Of a stretch of 64,000 nucleotides of DNA, positions 33,493-44,170 are shown in pieces. Positions within the stretch are counted from its first letter, which is position 1. Each line of letters opens with the position of its first letter. The notes under the pieces are model-generated. The model saw only the letters and a program-made list of their open reading frames with translations. It was not told the origin of the DNA and made no database searches. The translations under genes were made by a program, and so were the position numbers. Source of the stretch: Synanceia verrucosa (taxonomy: Eukaryota > Chordata > Actinopteri > Perciformes > Synanceiidae); the NCBI GenBank assembly GCA_029721515.1, contig CM056567.1:22552731-22616730 (forward strand). The letters are read 5' to 3'.

Positions 33493-34259
33493 GTAAGATC
33501 CAGGAGCGTTTCTCATTGCTGTTCCTTCACTTCACCTTTCACTGCTGCATCATTTTCACTGTGTTTCAGTCCAACAAGCTGTGATTCTTGGTGTTCAGGT
33601 AGATTATGGCAGTCCTGGAAGCCTCATGGTTCAGGTTCAGACCAGCAGTGCTGGGAAGGTTTTTCTGGAAACATAATAGGCTACATAGCAGCAGTACTAG
33701 TTACCCTGTTAAACATGTTAGGAGAAGAGTAACTATGATCAAAGTAAAGTAACTCATTACTTTTCTAACAGATGTTTTAAAGCAGGCAGAGTAAACCTCA
33801 CATCAGTCGTCAACACGTCTGGAAAAGTTCTGAAAATAACTTGAATTATGTTTGAACTGAGCTGCAGCACCAATGTTCTATTCTATGAATGAACTTTTGA
33901 CTTAAAAACTGAAGAGATTTACAATTAACATCCTCTACAATGAGCAATATTTTGATATTTAACTGTCATTTATTGCATGTTTTTCTCAGATGTCTTTTGT
34001 GATGAAATGATATAACTGTGTATAGATGTAACTAGTTCCTCAGCTCTACATATCACATTACAACAAGCATACGTCCACAAATAACAAGAAGAACATAATG
34101 TTTCTAAAAGCTGCAGGTTCTTGTGTAGAAGGAACTAGAGCTCTTGCTCAGTGTTTCCTTCTCTGAGGGAAGGGAAAAGGTTTCATGTCATTTCCAACCT
34201 GTTCCTTCTCTGATCACCCTGTCTTCATGTGTTGCTCATGATCCAGTTGTTCTAGAAAG

Positions 34260-35716
34260 ATGATCAAAGCAGCGTTGTCTGTCCTCTTGGTCCTGGTGGC
34301 CGTGTCCTCCACCTTCGGCAAATACACCCCAAGATCTGGCAGGAGGATCCCTCAGACTCTGTCCAGAGGTGTGTGAGCATCATGTGCACCTCTAAGGCTG
34401 AATACTGATCCTGAAGCAGAGGCTGTCAATGATCTTTAATGGTGTCCATGTGTGTCCAGGTTGGGGCGATCAGCTGGTCTGGGCTCAGACATATGAGGAG
34501 GCTCTCTACTGGTCCAGGTCAAGGTGAGAAATAGTTCAAAAAGTTTTCCTGTGACACTGACGTTGGTTGAAGTTGATGAAATGTGAGTGAAGGTGATCTG
34601 TGTTTCAGAAACAAGCCTCTGATGGTCCTCTTTCACCTGGAAGACTGTCCTCACAGCCAGGGTGAGTCCACCTCTGGCTTCTCTTATTTCACTGAATCAT
34701 TTACTAGTGCAGAGGACAAATGTCCTGTTGGATTAAGAAGAGCGAGCAGTTCTTAGTCTGCTGGTGCATGGCCTCACTTCCTGGTGCTGTTCTGCACTGA
34801 GCTCATGTTCTGACAAACGTTGGACTGATTTGGAGAATTTAAATATGTTTCTCCTGCAGAACTGAAGAACGTCATCTCTGAGGACAACAGCATCCAGAAA
34901 ATGCTCGATGAGGACTTCATTGTCCTCAATCTGATGGTGAGTTCCAGAACTTTTTGGCTAAACAAAGTGTTTTAAAGATGCATACCGTTAAATCTGTTTT
35001 CAGAACTATGAAGCCTTTAAAAAACCATGTCATGTACAACTCTGACATCAAGAGCTTATTAGTTTAGCTTATTTCACTGACGACTCTGTATTCCTCTATG
35101 ACAAGAAATATTCAGAAAATAACCAACACAGCTGTTCTACCTTTGTTCATGTAGGACCCCATCACTCATGGTCATATTTATGGATTTAGAGCCTCGTCAA
35201 TAACACTAATGCTCTGGACCGACAGAGTTCACACTGTCTTGTGTTTCATGATATCTGATTGTTTTTTCTCATTGACAGTATGAAACCACAGACAAACATC
35301 TCTCTCCTGATGGACAGTATGTTCCCAGAATCATTTTTGTTGGTAAGAGCTCTTCTCTTCCTGTCAGCATGTTAACATTTCCTCTTTGACCTTTGACCTT
35401 TGTTAGGACTCATTTTCCTTTCAGTGCAACACAGCAGGACAGAAATACTCCAATAAAAAAAAGTAGCTGTAACCAGTATTGATATGTCTTCACAGACCCC
35501 ACAATGACGGTGAGGGCTGACATTGTTGGTCGCTATTCCAACCGCATGTATGCCTACGAACCATCTGACATCAAACTCTGTAAGTACAGTAACACCCTGA
35601 GGTTTGGCAGCAGTATCCATCAGGCCTCATGAAACACTGATTCAATGTTTCCTGCCTCTCCCTCAGTGAAGAGCAACATGGAGAAGGCTAAGAAGCTCCT
35701 GAAGTCTGAGCTGTGA
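34260..35716 (+). CDS. agr2: agr2 copy 1, anterior gradient 2 homologue
   Basis: Seven coding exons: 34260-34368, 34460-34523, 34609-34661, 34860-34936, 35279-35342, 35496-35579 and 35667-35716. All introns are GT-AG, and the exons join to 166 residues. Residues 1-20 form a signal peptide (MIKAALSVLLVLVAVSSTFG). The thioredoxin-like domain carries a CPHS active-site motif at 71-74, with a single Cys as in other AGR proteins, and the C-terminal KSEL is an ER-retention signal of the KDEL type. The stretch YETTDKHLSPDGQYVPRI matches vertebrate AGR2. The protein acts in the ER lumen as a disulfide-isomerase-like factor, needed for mucin maturation in mammals. The start was chosen because it opens the signal peptide four bases after the acceptor. 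All motifs are intact, so the gene is probably functional. Confidence 0.96.
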
Positions 35717-35900
35717 GCACGAGGACGAGACACAGGCTGGACCCTGAGAGGTAGCGTCACCTCAGATGCGGACAACATGCTGTCACTGCAGTTTACATGG
35801 AAAACCAAGCACTGGGAAGTTCCTTCTCTTCACATTCACTTATAATGTGTTCGCCTTCAATTCCCTTCCTTATTGTTGTGTACATCCACCATGTCTTTTG

Positions 35901-35906
35901 AATAAA
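35901..35906 (+). promoter_or_regulatory. agr2 copy 1 poly(A) signal
   Basis: AATAAA 185 bases after the stop codon, conserved in all three copies. Confidence 0.8.
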
Positions 35907-36019
35907 TATGGAACTGTTCATACATACAAGATGGATAGTGTGCTTTTTTGGTTTGCATCAGAAAACATGAAGAATACAGAAATTAATGGCGCTACATCAT
36001 ACTGAAATGAAGAAAGGAT

Positions 36020-36488
36020 ATGTTTAGCCTCAGTGTGAGCTGTTGTACAGCAATATTTTCTTATCACTTATTTACTCTAGATGCCATTGCCCTGGCCTCT
36101 AGCACCACTGTAAAGAATCTAGGGGTAATTCTTGACCAAGATATGTCCTTCAACGTCCACATTAAAAACACAGTTAGAAGTGTTTTTTTCCATCTGCGTA
36201 ACATTGCAAAAATCAGGCATATTCTTTCTCAAAACAATGCAGAAAAATTAGTCCATGCATTTGTTACTTCTAGGCTGGACTATTGCAATTCCTTATTATC
36301 AGGCTGCCCTAATAAGTCTATCAAGACTCTCCAGCTGGTCCAGAACGCTGCAGCACGCGTTCTGACCAGAACCAGGAAAAGAGAACATATTTCTCCGGTG
36401 TTAGCCTCTCTGCACTGGCTCCCTGTAAAATCTAGAATAGAATGTAAAATCCTCTTCACATATAAAGCACTGAATGGTCAGGCACCAT
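36020..36488 (+). mobile_element. L2-type LINE fragment (C-terminal part)
   Basis: An open frame reads SSTTVKNLGVILDQDMSFNVH, then a long stretch with TSRLDYCNSLLSGCPNKSI and HWLPVKSRIECKI. This is the region after the catalytic domain of fish L2 elements. The fragment is cut at 36488 by the SINE and resumes for a few bases at 36856. The unit 2 counterpart is at 48288-48613. Confidence 0.88.
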
Positions 36489-36840
36489 GGGCGGTGGTGG
36501 TGTAGTGGTTAGCACTGTTACCTCACTGCAAGAAGGTACCGGGTTTGAATCCCGGGCCTTTCTGTGTGGAGTTTGCATGTTCTCCTCATGTCTGTGTGGG
36601 TTCTCTCCGGGTACTCCGGCTTCCTCCCACCATCCAAAAACATGCATGGGGATTAGGTTAATTGGTTAATTTAAATTGACCGTAGGTGTGAATGTGAGTG
36701 TGAGTGGTTGTCTGTCTCTATGTGCCCTGCGATGAGGTGGCGACTTGTCCAGGGTGTACCCTTCCACCCTAAGATAGCTGGGATAGGCTCCAGCCCCCCC
36801 GTGACCCTATGAGGATAAGCGGTAGATGATGGATGGATGG
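36489..36840 (+). mobile_element. tRNA-headed SINE inserted in an L2 relic
   Basis: It shares A box, B box, body and GGAT tail with the other copies. The 15-base direct repeat ATGGTCAGGCACCAT at 36474-36488 and 36841-36855 is its target duplication, and L2 sequence continues across it. The first four bases of the repeat overlap the tail, so the duplication may be 11-15 bases. It is absent from unit 2, where about 650 bases covering it (36344-36992) are missing. Confidence 0.92.
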
Positions 36841-36855
36841 ATGGTCAGGCACCAT

Positions 36856-37789
36856 CTTATCTTAACCCATAGAACCCAGACCCATTTATCCTTAAAGGGA
36901 AATTATGTGGGTTATACCACAGACCAAGTGGACCACATAGAACACACTTCAATTTTTTTTTTCAGAATAACACTTTTTATTACCAAAGATCTGTGTTGTT
37001 ACATATATGTTACATTGGGCGTTAGTGGTAAACATATTCCTTATTTGAAAATAAGTAAACCTGACAGTTTTATGTGCCATTTGACCTTTGTGTTTCACTG
37101 CTATATCACTCAGGTTATTCATTCCACCCAAATGCAATTATGTCTAATCCACTTACACCATCTTATGTCATAGATGCTTTACTATGTGAAAGTCAGCCTT
37201 CCTGTTGAGCAGGAGAATATCTTGACAACCCATTGGTCAGTTTTAATGATCGACACCTCAATCGATCAATCAGAGTCACGTCGAAATGTGTCTTTACAAA
37301 CACCAATGATGATCCAGAGGGGAGTAAACCCAAAGATCGCATATTGTGATCGACCTTCCGCTCCACTGTAGAAAGCCCTTCCTCTCTAAGAAATGAATCA
37401 CGAAGGTTGTGCTTCTTTACATAGAGATTCTGATTTTAAGGCTAAAAGCCCGATGTGACATATATGTTACAGAAATATTTCCCTAACTTGTTTGATATTA
37501 CTTTCTTCAACAAATATAATCAGACCAGGTTGAAAGTAATATATGACATGTTATCAAAGCACTGAACCTGTTAAATGTGTCTGAGTATCAAAAAACAGCT
37601 TTTTGAAATTAGCTGTGTCTTTGAAATTTGCATACAGACCAGACCAGCATTTAGGAGAGGTCACTTCCTGTCACAGTCACATGACTGTCACATGGTCATC
37701 ACACCAGGATGTTTAGTATATGTCGCTTAAGGACTTAAGGTCAGACATAAAGTTTTATAAGGAAGAGTCTGGGACATTCAAAGTGCTTG
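36856..37789. other. Unassigned repeat block in unit 1
   Basis: No gene. The phrase ACATATATGTTACA occurs near 37002 and again near 37460, which suggests a small repeat element, but no clear ends were found. About 265 bases at 37158-37422 are missing from unit 2. Confidence 0.4.
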
Positions 37790-38170
37790 TCTACAAGCAG
37801 AACTATGGACTGGTCCGAGGAGTCTAGACCTATAGCAGCAGAACTAAGGACCGGTCCAAGGCAGCCTGAGTCAGCCTTGGATCAGTCCTAACTATAAGCA
37901 CTATCAAAAAGGAAAGTCTTAAGCCTACTCTTGAATAAGGGGATGGTGTCTGCCTCTGAAAGAGGGAGCTCCCATTCTACTTTTATAAACCCTAGGAACC
38001 TCTAGTAGTCCTTCAGAGTTGCAGCAGGATCATAGGGCACACTTAGCTCTTCAAGATAAGATGGTGCCTGACCATTCAGTGCCTTATAGGTGAAGAGAAT
38101 GATTTAAAATTCTATTTTAGATTTTACAGGGAGACAGTGCAGAGAGAGTAACACAGGAGAAATATACTGC
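37790..38170 (-). mobile_element. L2-type LINE fragment, reverse strand
   Basis: The minus strand gives the last part of an L2 ORF and its first 3' UTR bases, including 1.6 copies of the 41-base minisatellite monomer at about 37798-37862. It is partly an inverted repeat of the fragment at 36400-36488. Counterpart at 49160-49550. Confidence 0.82.
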
Positions 38171-38357
38171 TCAACAGATACAAGTCAAGAGTGGAGCCTT
38201 TGAATAGCTTCTGCTCACCCGACTTCAAGGATGGGCCACCAACAAGGAAGATGAGAGATTTATTTCACATCGAGCTGTGCATTGAGGCATGACAGGCTAG
38301 TAAATGCCTGCGCATGGTATAGACTTATGGACTTATGTTCAACTGGACTCCCAGTAT

Positions 38358-40445
38358 GTCAAGTCAAGTCAAGTCAACTTTATTTGTATAGCCCAATATC
38401 ACAAATTATGAATTTGCCCCATTGGGCTTTACAATCTGTACAGGATATGACACCCTCTGTCCTTTACAAATGACCCTCGCATCGACTAAGGAAAAACTCC
38501 CCAAAAAAAACCTTTTAACAGGGAAAAAGAAACGGAAGAAACCTCAGGAAGAGCAACAGAGGAGGGATCCCTCTTCCAGGATGGACAGACGTGCAATAGA
38601 TGCCATGTGTACAGAATAACAACAATGAAAACACATTAACACTAACATACAAAATTGTATGGAAATGTCCAAATCAATATAACAACAGCTAATATACAGT
38701 GTGTATATATAGAATTATATGAGAGTGTCCAAGGGGATGAAGAGCATCATCAAGCTATCAGCAAAGGATGAGAAGCATGTCGTCCTCTCCACCACGCCAA
38801 CCAGAAGAAGCCTGGGCAGCACATCTTCCACTCCACCACACCAAACAGGAGAAACCTCCGCAGGATGACCTCATCACCACCACGTCACTCAGAACCAGAA
38901 GATGAAGCCTGACTGGTCTGCACAACCACTACTCCACCAGGTAGACTGGATCCATGGATACCTGTGAGCGCACAGGGACTACGAGGCACAAAACTAATCA
39001 GCAGCATGTGTTAAAGGGAGGAAGAGTAAACACATCCTCTTCTCCACTACCCTAACAGATACAACCTGAGCAGCATCGCCTCTTCTCACCACCATCAGGA
39101 CAGACGAAGCCTGGATGACACCACCTCCTTCTCACCAAGTGGCCCCAGCTCACGGACACCTGGGAGCTGGGAGCACAGGGGCTCCAGGGAAGAAGATGAG
39201 TTAGTAAAATGACTTAATGGAGGCATCGAAATGAAGAAGAAGAGAAGCTCAGTGTGTCAGAGGAAGTCCCCCGGCAGTCTAGACCCATAGCAGAATAACT
39301 AAGGATTGATCCAAGGCAGCCTGAGTCAACCTTGGATCAGTCCTAACTATAAGCACTATCAAAAAGGAAAGTCTTAAGTCTACTCTTGAATAAGGGGATG
39401 GTGTCTGCCTCCCGGACTGAAAGAGGGAGTTGGTTCCACAGAAGAGGAGCTTGATAACTGAAAGCTCTAGCTCCCATTCTACTTTTATAAACCCTAGGAA
39501 CCGCTAGTAGTCCTGTATTCTGAGAGCGTAGAGTTCTAGCAGGATTATAAGGCACTATTAGCTCTTTAAGATAAGATGGTGCCTGACCATTCAGTGCCTT
39601 GTAGGTGAGGAGGAGGATTTTAAATTCTATTCTAGATTTTACAGGGAGCCAGTGCAGAGAGGCTAACACCGGAGAAATATGGTCTCTTTTCCTGGTTCTG
39701 GTCAGAACACGTGCTGCAGCGTAATGGACCAGCTGGAGAGTCCTGATAGACTTATTAGGGCAGCCTGATAATAACGAGTTACAATAGTTCAGCCTGGAAG
39801 TTACAAATGCATGGACTAATTTTTCTGCATCGTTTTGGGAGAGAATATTCCTTATTTTTGTACATCTAGTGTACATGGATTTACCAGATGGAGCGTAGTC
39901 CAGAAGAAAAATTTTTTTAGGTTAACAAGTAATGGTCTGATAGGAAGGAATTCTGTTGGTGGACTGATAAATGTTCTACTTCAATGCCGTAGGTCAGGAC
40001 CAGGTCGAGTGTATGGTTAAAACAGTGAGTTGGTTCCTGAACATTCTGACAGAAGCCAATTGAATCTAACAGCGAGATAAAAGCAGTACCAAGGCTGTCA
40101 CTGTCAACGTCCACATGAATATTAAAGTCACCTACAATAATTACTTAATCAGTTCTCAGGACTAAAGTTGATAAAAACTCAGAGAACTCAGATAGAAATT
40201 CAGAATATGGACCTGGAGCACGGTACACTATAACAAATAAAACTGGTTTCTCTGTTTTCCATTTAAGATGAGAAAGACTAAGAACCAGGCTTTCAAAAGA
40301 CGTATAGTTTAATTTAGTTTGAGGTTTGATCGATAGACTAGAATCAAAAATGGCTGCAACTCCTCCTCCACGGCCTGTATCTCTAGGAATATGAGTATGA
40401 ATATGACTAGGAGGAGTGGAGTATGTCCAGTTTAAAAGAGATCCA
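38358..40445 (-). mobile_element. L2-type LINE in unit 1, internally deleted
   Basis: Read on the minus strand: a piece of the endonuclease domain (about 40430-39900, with GDFNIHVDVDSD and TLDLVLTYGIE), a junction at 39861 where about 1.66 kb present in unit 2 (51245-52905) is missing, then the last 170 codons (39858-39343) and a 1 kb 3' UTR ending in TTGAC repeats at 38358. The whole catalytic reverse-transcriptase core is lost. The 5' end is truncated, as is usual for LINEs. Confidence 0.92.
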
Positions 40446-40589
40446 GTTTGGCCTCCTCAGTCAACAGCTCAGTCTAGTAGATCTGAGGTCAGTTCCACCC
40501 ACAAAGGCATCGTCCCAAAGCATAAGTGCCCAAAGAAATGAATGTTTTCATTTGTAATTAGTTTGTTAAAATTTCTTAGCTTTGAAGCT

Positions 40590-40835
40590 AGCAGCAGCTG
40601 GAAATGTCAAACTGGACATGGGATTTCTTTAAAAACAGAGGATGTTTCTCAGTCTGCCTCAGATCAGTTCTCAGAGGGTCTTTAATAATCCTGGTGGCCT
40701 TCTTCCTGCTCTGCTGGGTGTAGAGGTGCTCTATGGATGGCAGCTCTGTCCTAGTGATGTACTGGACAGCTTTCAACACCCTCTGTAGAGCCTCAAGGTT
40801 GAGGCTGCTGCCCTACTGTCTTGTTGAGTTCAGCT
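40590..40835 (-). mobile_element. Rex1-like LINE fragment
   Basis: The frame AVQYITRTELPSIEHLYTQQ then RKKATRIIKDPLRTD is the C-terminal end of a Rex1-like ORF. About 130 bases kept in unit 2 (53850-53980) are deleted here at 40803. Confidence 0.75.
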
Positions 40836-40888
40836 CACTCATCCTGCACTTTGTTATTGCAAATCACTCTTTTAGTGTTTCACTTTTC

Positions 40889-41053
40889 CAGAGTTTGCAT
40901 GTTCTTCCTGTGTCTGCGTGGGTTCTCTCCAGGTACTTTCTCCCATGCATGGGGATTAGGTTAATTGGCTAATCTAAATTACCTCGAGGTGTAAATGTGA
41001 GTGTGAATGTCTCTATGTGCCCTGTGATTAACTGGAGACTTGTCCAGGGTGTA
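40889..41053 (+). mobile_element. SINE relic, both ends missing
   Basis: The body of the tRNA-headed SINE (from TTTGCATGTTCTTCC to CCAGGGTGTA) without head or tail. In unit 2 the same relic is split by an L2 insertion at 54115. Confidence 0.8.
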
Positions 41054-41154
41054 ATTGCTCTTTGGGTTACTTACCTTGACATAACTAGTCACTAAAACAA
41101 CAAGGTGTGTGCTGAGTTGATTTAAATAAATGAGCTATACTGTCTTTCTGATTT

Positions 41155-42061
41155 AAGAAGTGTGTGTGCCTATACATTCAACAGCAGCTCACAGTACCCA
41201 CCCTTTGGAGTCCCTGGAAGGGGTACTGGAGAGTGCTTCCTCTGGGACTCCTTTGTTCAGCGGGGATACTTCAGTGCTCACGTGGGCAATGACAGTGAGA
41301 CCTGGAAGGGCATGATTGGGTGAACTGTCCATAACAAACACCATGTTCAAATGTAAGGGTGTCCATACATGCACTTGGCACCAGGACACCTTTGGCTGCA
41401 GTTTGTTGATCCACTTTGTGGTCTTGTCATGTCACCTGAGTGCCCAAGACATGGACTGATCACCACCTGGTGGTGTTTTGGTTTTGATGGTGGCATAAGA
41501 TGCTGGTCCAAACTGGCAGACCCAAACACATTGTGAGGGTCTGCTGGGAATGTCTGGCAGAGTCCCCTATCAGAAGGAGTTTCAACTCCAACCTCCGGCA
41601 GAACTTTGACCACATCCCAGGGAAGGTGGTTGCCATTGAGTACAAGTGGGCCATGTTCCAATTGGAGCTGTGGCCATAATATGGTCGTGCCTGTCGTGGC
41701 AGCAATCCCCAAACCTATTGGTGGTCACTGGCAGTGAGGGATGCCGTCAAGCTTAAGAAGCAATTTTATTGGGTCTTTTTGGCCTGTGGGACTCTGGAGG
41801 CAGCTGATGTGTACTGGCAGGCCAAGCAGAATGCACCTTTAGTGGTTGCTGATGCAAAAACTTGGGTGTGGGAGGAGTTCGGTCAGTCCATGGAGACAAA
41901 CTTCCAAGGAAATTCTGGTCCACTATCCAGTGTCTCAGGAGGGGGAAGCAGTACACCATCAGCACTGTGTATATTGGGGATGGAGTGCTGCTGACCTCGA
42001 CTCGGGACGCTGTGAGCCGTTGGGAAGAACACTTCAAAGACCTCCTCGACACACCTTCCTA
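41155..42061 (+). mobile_element. Rex3/RTE-like LINE fragment, 5' part
   Basis: Broken frames show LRRGKQYTISTVYIGDGVLL then TSTRDAVSRWEEHFKDLLDT (41935-42055). This stretch lies between endonuclease and reverse transcriptase in fish Rex3-type elements. Upstream frames from 41190 carry decayed endonuclease sequence. It is interrupted at 42060 by a MITE and resumes at 42766. The clade name is from motif memory. Confidence 0.8.
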
Positions 42062-42765
42062 CACTCAAAAAAAAAGCCAAATTGGCTGTCTGCTACGTTA
42101 ATCGAAGTATAAATATATAGTTACGTTTTGTATCAAGTAATGTTATTTTAGCATGATGTGTTATAACTTAAAGCAATTTAAGTCGACAGAACCCAATGCA
42201 TTTTTGGTAAGATAGCATTGCGTGTACAAGAGCAGAAGGTGGCAGTAGTGTGTGAGCCAGGAGTTTTAAAAACTTAACTTGAAAACACATGCTGAGAGTA
42301 GGCAATGTTTGTTATGGAAGATAAGTAAGTAAGTCCTTTATTTGACTTAAAATTTTGACTTTAAAATGAACCACTGCACAGAAATGTCACTTAACTTGTT
42401 ATTGCCAGCGCTACAGTTTTGAACGATTGATTTCATCACTGAATGTTTTCGTAGTGTGCTCACTAATCATAGCAGCATTAGTTGCTATGGTTAGCTACTT
42501 AGCATTTACATCGCTTGCTAAATGAGCGTATTATAATTGGTTGGAAGTACTTTCTTTTTGTATGTTCACCCAACAAATGATTATTCTGTTGGATTTACCC
42601 CTCATAACTGAGTAATAGTAACGTGAACACCTCATGTTGATTCAACATATTTACATTAATTTCACTCAACAAAATTGTTTATCACTAAATGAGCATATTA
42701 TAATTGGGTGGAAATTCTTTCCATAATTTTTTTTGTCTTCACCCAACAAATTACTTTTTTGAGTG
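42062..42765. mobile_element. MITE with CACTCAAAAAA ends in a LINE
   Basis: Inverted ends CACTCAAAAAA / TTTTTTGAGTG, flanked by TA at 42060-42061 and 42766-42767. Removing the element and one TA restores continuous LINE sequence (CCTTCC TA TGAGAATGC). This fits a Tc1/mariner-type MITE. It has no coding capacity. Unit 2 copy: 56099-56799. Confidence 0.85.
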
Positions 42766-42767
42766 TA

Positions 42768-43077
42768 TGAGAATGCAGAGCCTAGGGACTCTGAGGTGGG
42801 CTCTCTTATCTCTGGGGTTGAGGTCACTATGGTGGTTAAAAGGCTCCTTGGTGGTTAAAGAGCACCCCCGAGGGTGGCAGGGCCTCAGGGATGGATGAGA
42901 TCCATCTGGAGTTCCAAAAGGCTCTGGATGTTGTGGGACTGTCCTGATTGACACGTCTCTGCAACACTGCGCGGACATCGGGGACAGTACCTCTGGATGG
43001 CAGACTGCGGTGGTGGTTCACCTTTTTAACAAGGGGGACTGGAGGGTGTGTTGAAACTATAGGGGATCACACTCTTT
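42768..43077 (+). mobile_element. Rex3/RTE-like LINE fragment, 3' part
   Basis: Continues the LINE after the MITE. It holds decayed reverse-transcriptase sequence with WQTAVVVHLFNKGDWRVC near 43000-43052, matching the conserved TGVVVPLFKKGD-type block of RTE elements. It stops where the next transposon begins. Confidence 0.78.
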
Positions 43078-43761
43078 AAGGCCAATTTATCGTACTCCGT
43101 AAAGTGCCGTACGTAGGGACGGAGAGCCCTCTGCGTCGCCGGAGAGCCTGACGGAGAGCCTGACGGAGAGCCTCTCCATCCTCTCCGAGTGCAGGAATTT
43201 CTTTTTAACTGTCCGTCTATCCGTCAAGGGAAGACGGAGACGACAAGGGCTGTGATTGGTCCTCTAGCTGCACCCCTGCAATGAAATGCAGCCCCTCTCC
43301 TGACACAGAAACGGACAGACAGGTCTCCTAGGACAGGATTATCGATTATCCTTGTGAAAGGCAAATGAAACACATTCAACCTGCTCAAAAAATCTATTTA
43401 ATTCATTTAGTAATTATGGCTGGGGTATATTTACACAGAACATACCGAAAGTTGTTGGTTTTATCATTTTCCGATTTTGCGTTGAAAAGAAAGAGGAAGA
43501 GGAGTTTTAAAGACTGAAAGCAATCAATGTTGTTCTCTTCTATCTCCCTCACAAATAATTAAATCATAAAATAGTATTTTCTCCTGCTTTTATCTGCGAT
43601 ATTAAGGCAAATTGCTTCACTTACCGAGGGGGTGCATTTCAGCGCAGGGCTGCACAATATGCATCACGACGGAGAAGTGCGAGGGCTCGAGGGGTCTCCG
43701 TAGCTACGGAGTCGGATAACATATTACGCAGTCGGAGAAGTATATTCCAGCCTTTAGCCTT
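43078..43761. mobile_element. MITE-like element with imperfect inverted ends
   Basis: Left end AAGGCCAATTTATCGTACTC and right end, inverted, AAGGCTGGAATATACTTCTC are similar. The interior has repeated GACGGAGAGCCT phrases and no gene. The ends recall Harbinger/ISL2EU-type elements of fish, an assignment I hold loosely. Unit 2 copy: 57102-57808. Confidence 0.6.
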
Positions 43762-43769
43762 CCTGGTAT

Positions 43770-44170
43770 ACTCAACATCAAAATCATTTGGTAAATGCAA
43801 CATTATCATCATTTGTTTGATGAACATAAAAAATTATGGAAAGTATTTCTGCCCAATAATAATACACTAATTTGGCAGGAAACACTTTTGTTGAGTGAAA
43901 TTAATGTAAATATGTCGATATGTACTATTGCTTAATTATGAGGGGTAAATCCAACATAATAACCATTTGTTGGGTGAACATAAAAAATTATGAAAAAAAG
44001 CTCTACTGAATGCTAATACATTGCATTAGGTTCTTCTGTGACCCGATGAGGATAAGCGGCAGAAAATGGATGGATGGATGGATGGATGCATTAGGTTCTT
44101 TCAACATAAATTGATTTCCACAATGTTAGGTTATTGCACTCATATTAAAATACTTAAAGGGGAAGTGCCA
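43770..44170. mobile_element. MITE arm, inverted relative to 42440-42765
   Basis: The phrase TTGAGTGAAATTAATGTAAA near 43893 and GAGGGGTAAATCCAAC near 43939 are the reverse complement of sequence near 42655 and 42595. A related MITE in opposite orientation therefore lies here. A SINE tail has inserted into it at 44036. Confidence 0.65.
44036..44086 (+). mobile_element. 5'-truncated SINE, 51 bp
   Basis: Only the SINE 3' end and the GGAT tail are present, flanked by TGCATTAGGTTCTT at 44022-44035 and 44087-44100. It is also present in unit 2 (about 58087-58137), so it predates the duplication. Confidence 0.85.

Noticed and set aside
33454..33732. 92-codon frame over the agr2 non-coding exon, present in copies 1 and 3
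   Set aside because: It crosses a strong splice donor at 33492 and is broken by the intron deletion in copy 2; most likely chance.
34436..34654. Minus-strand frame repeated in all three agr2 copies
   Set aside because: It lies antisense over agr2 exons 3 and 4 and the intron; its conservation follows from agr2.
35372..35620. Minus-strand frames near agr2 exons 7 and 8, also in copies 2 and 3
   Set aside because: Antisense shadows of agr2 coding exons, with no motif of their own.
41347..41712. 121-codon minus-strand frame, also at 55384-55749
   Set aside because: Antisense to a Rex3-like LINE endonuclease region; repeated only because the unit is duplicated.
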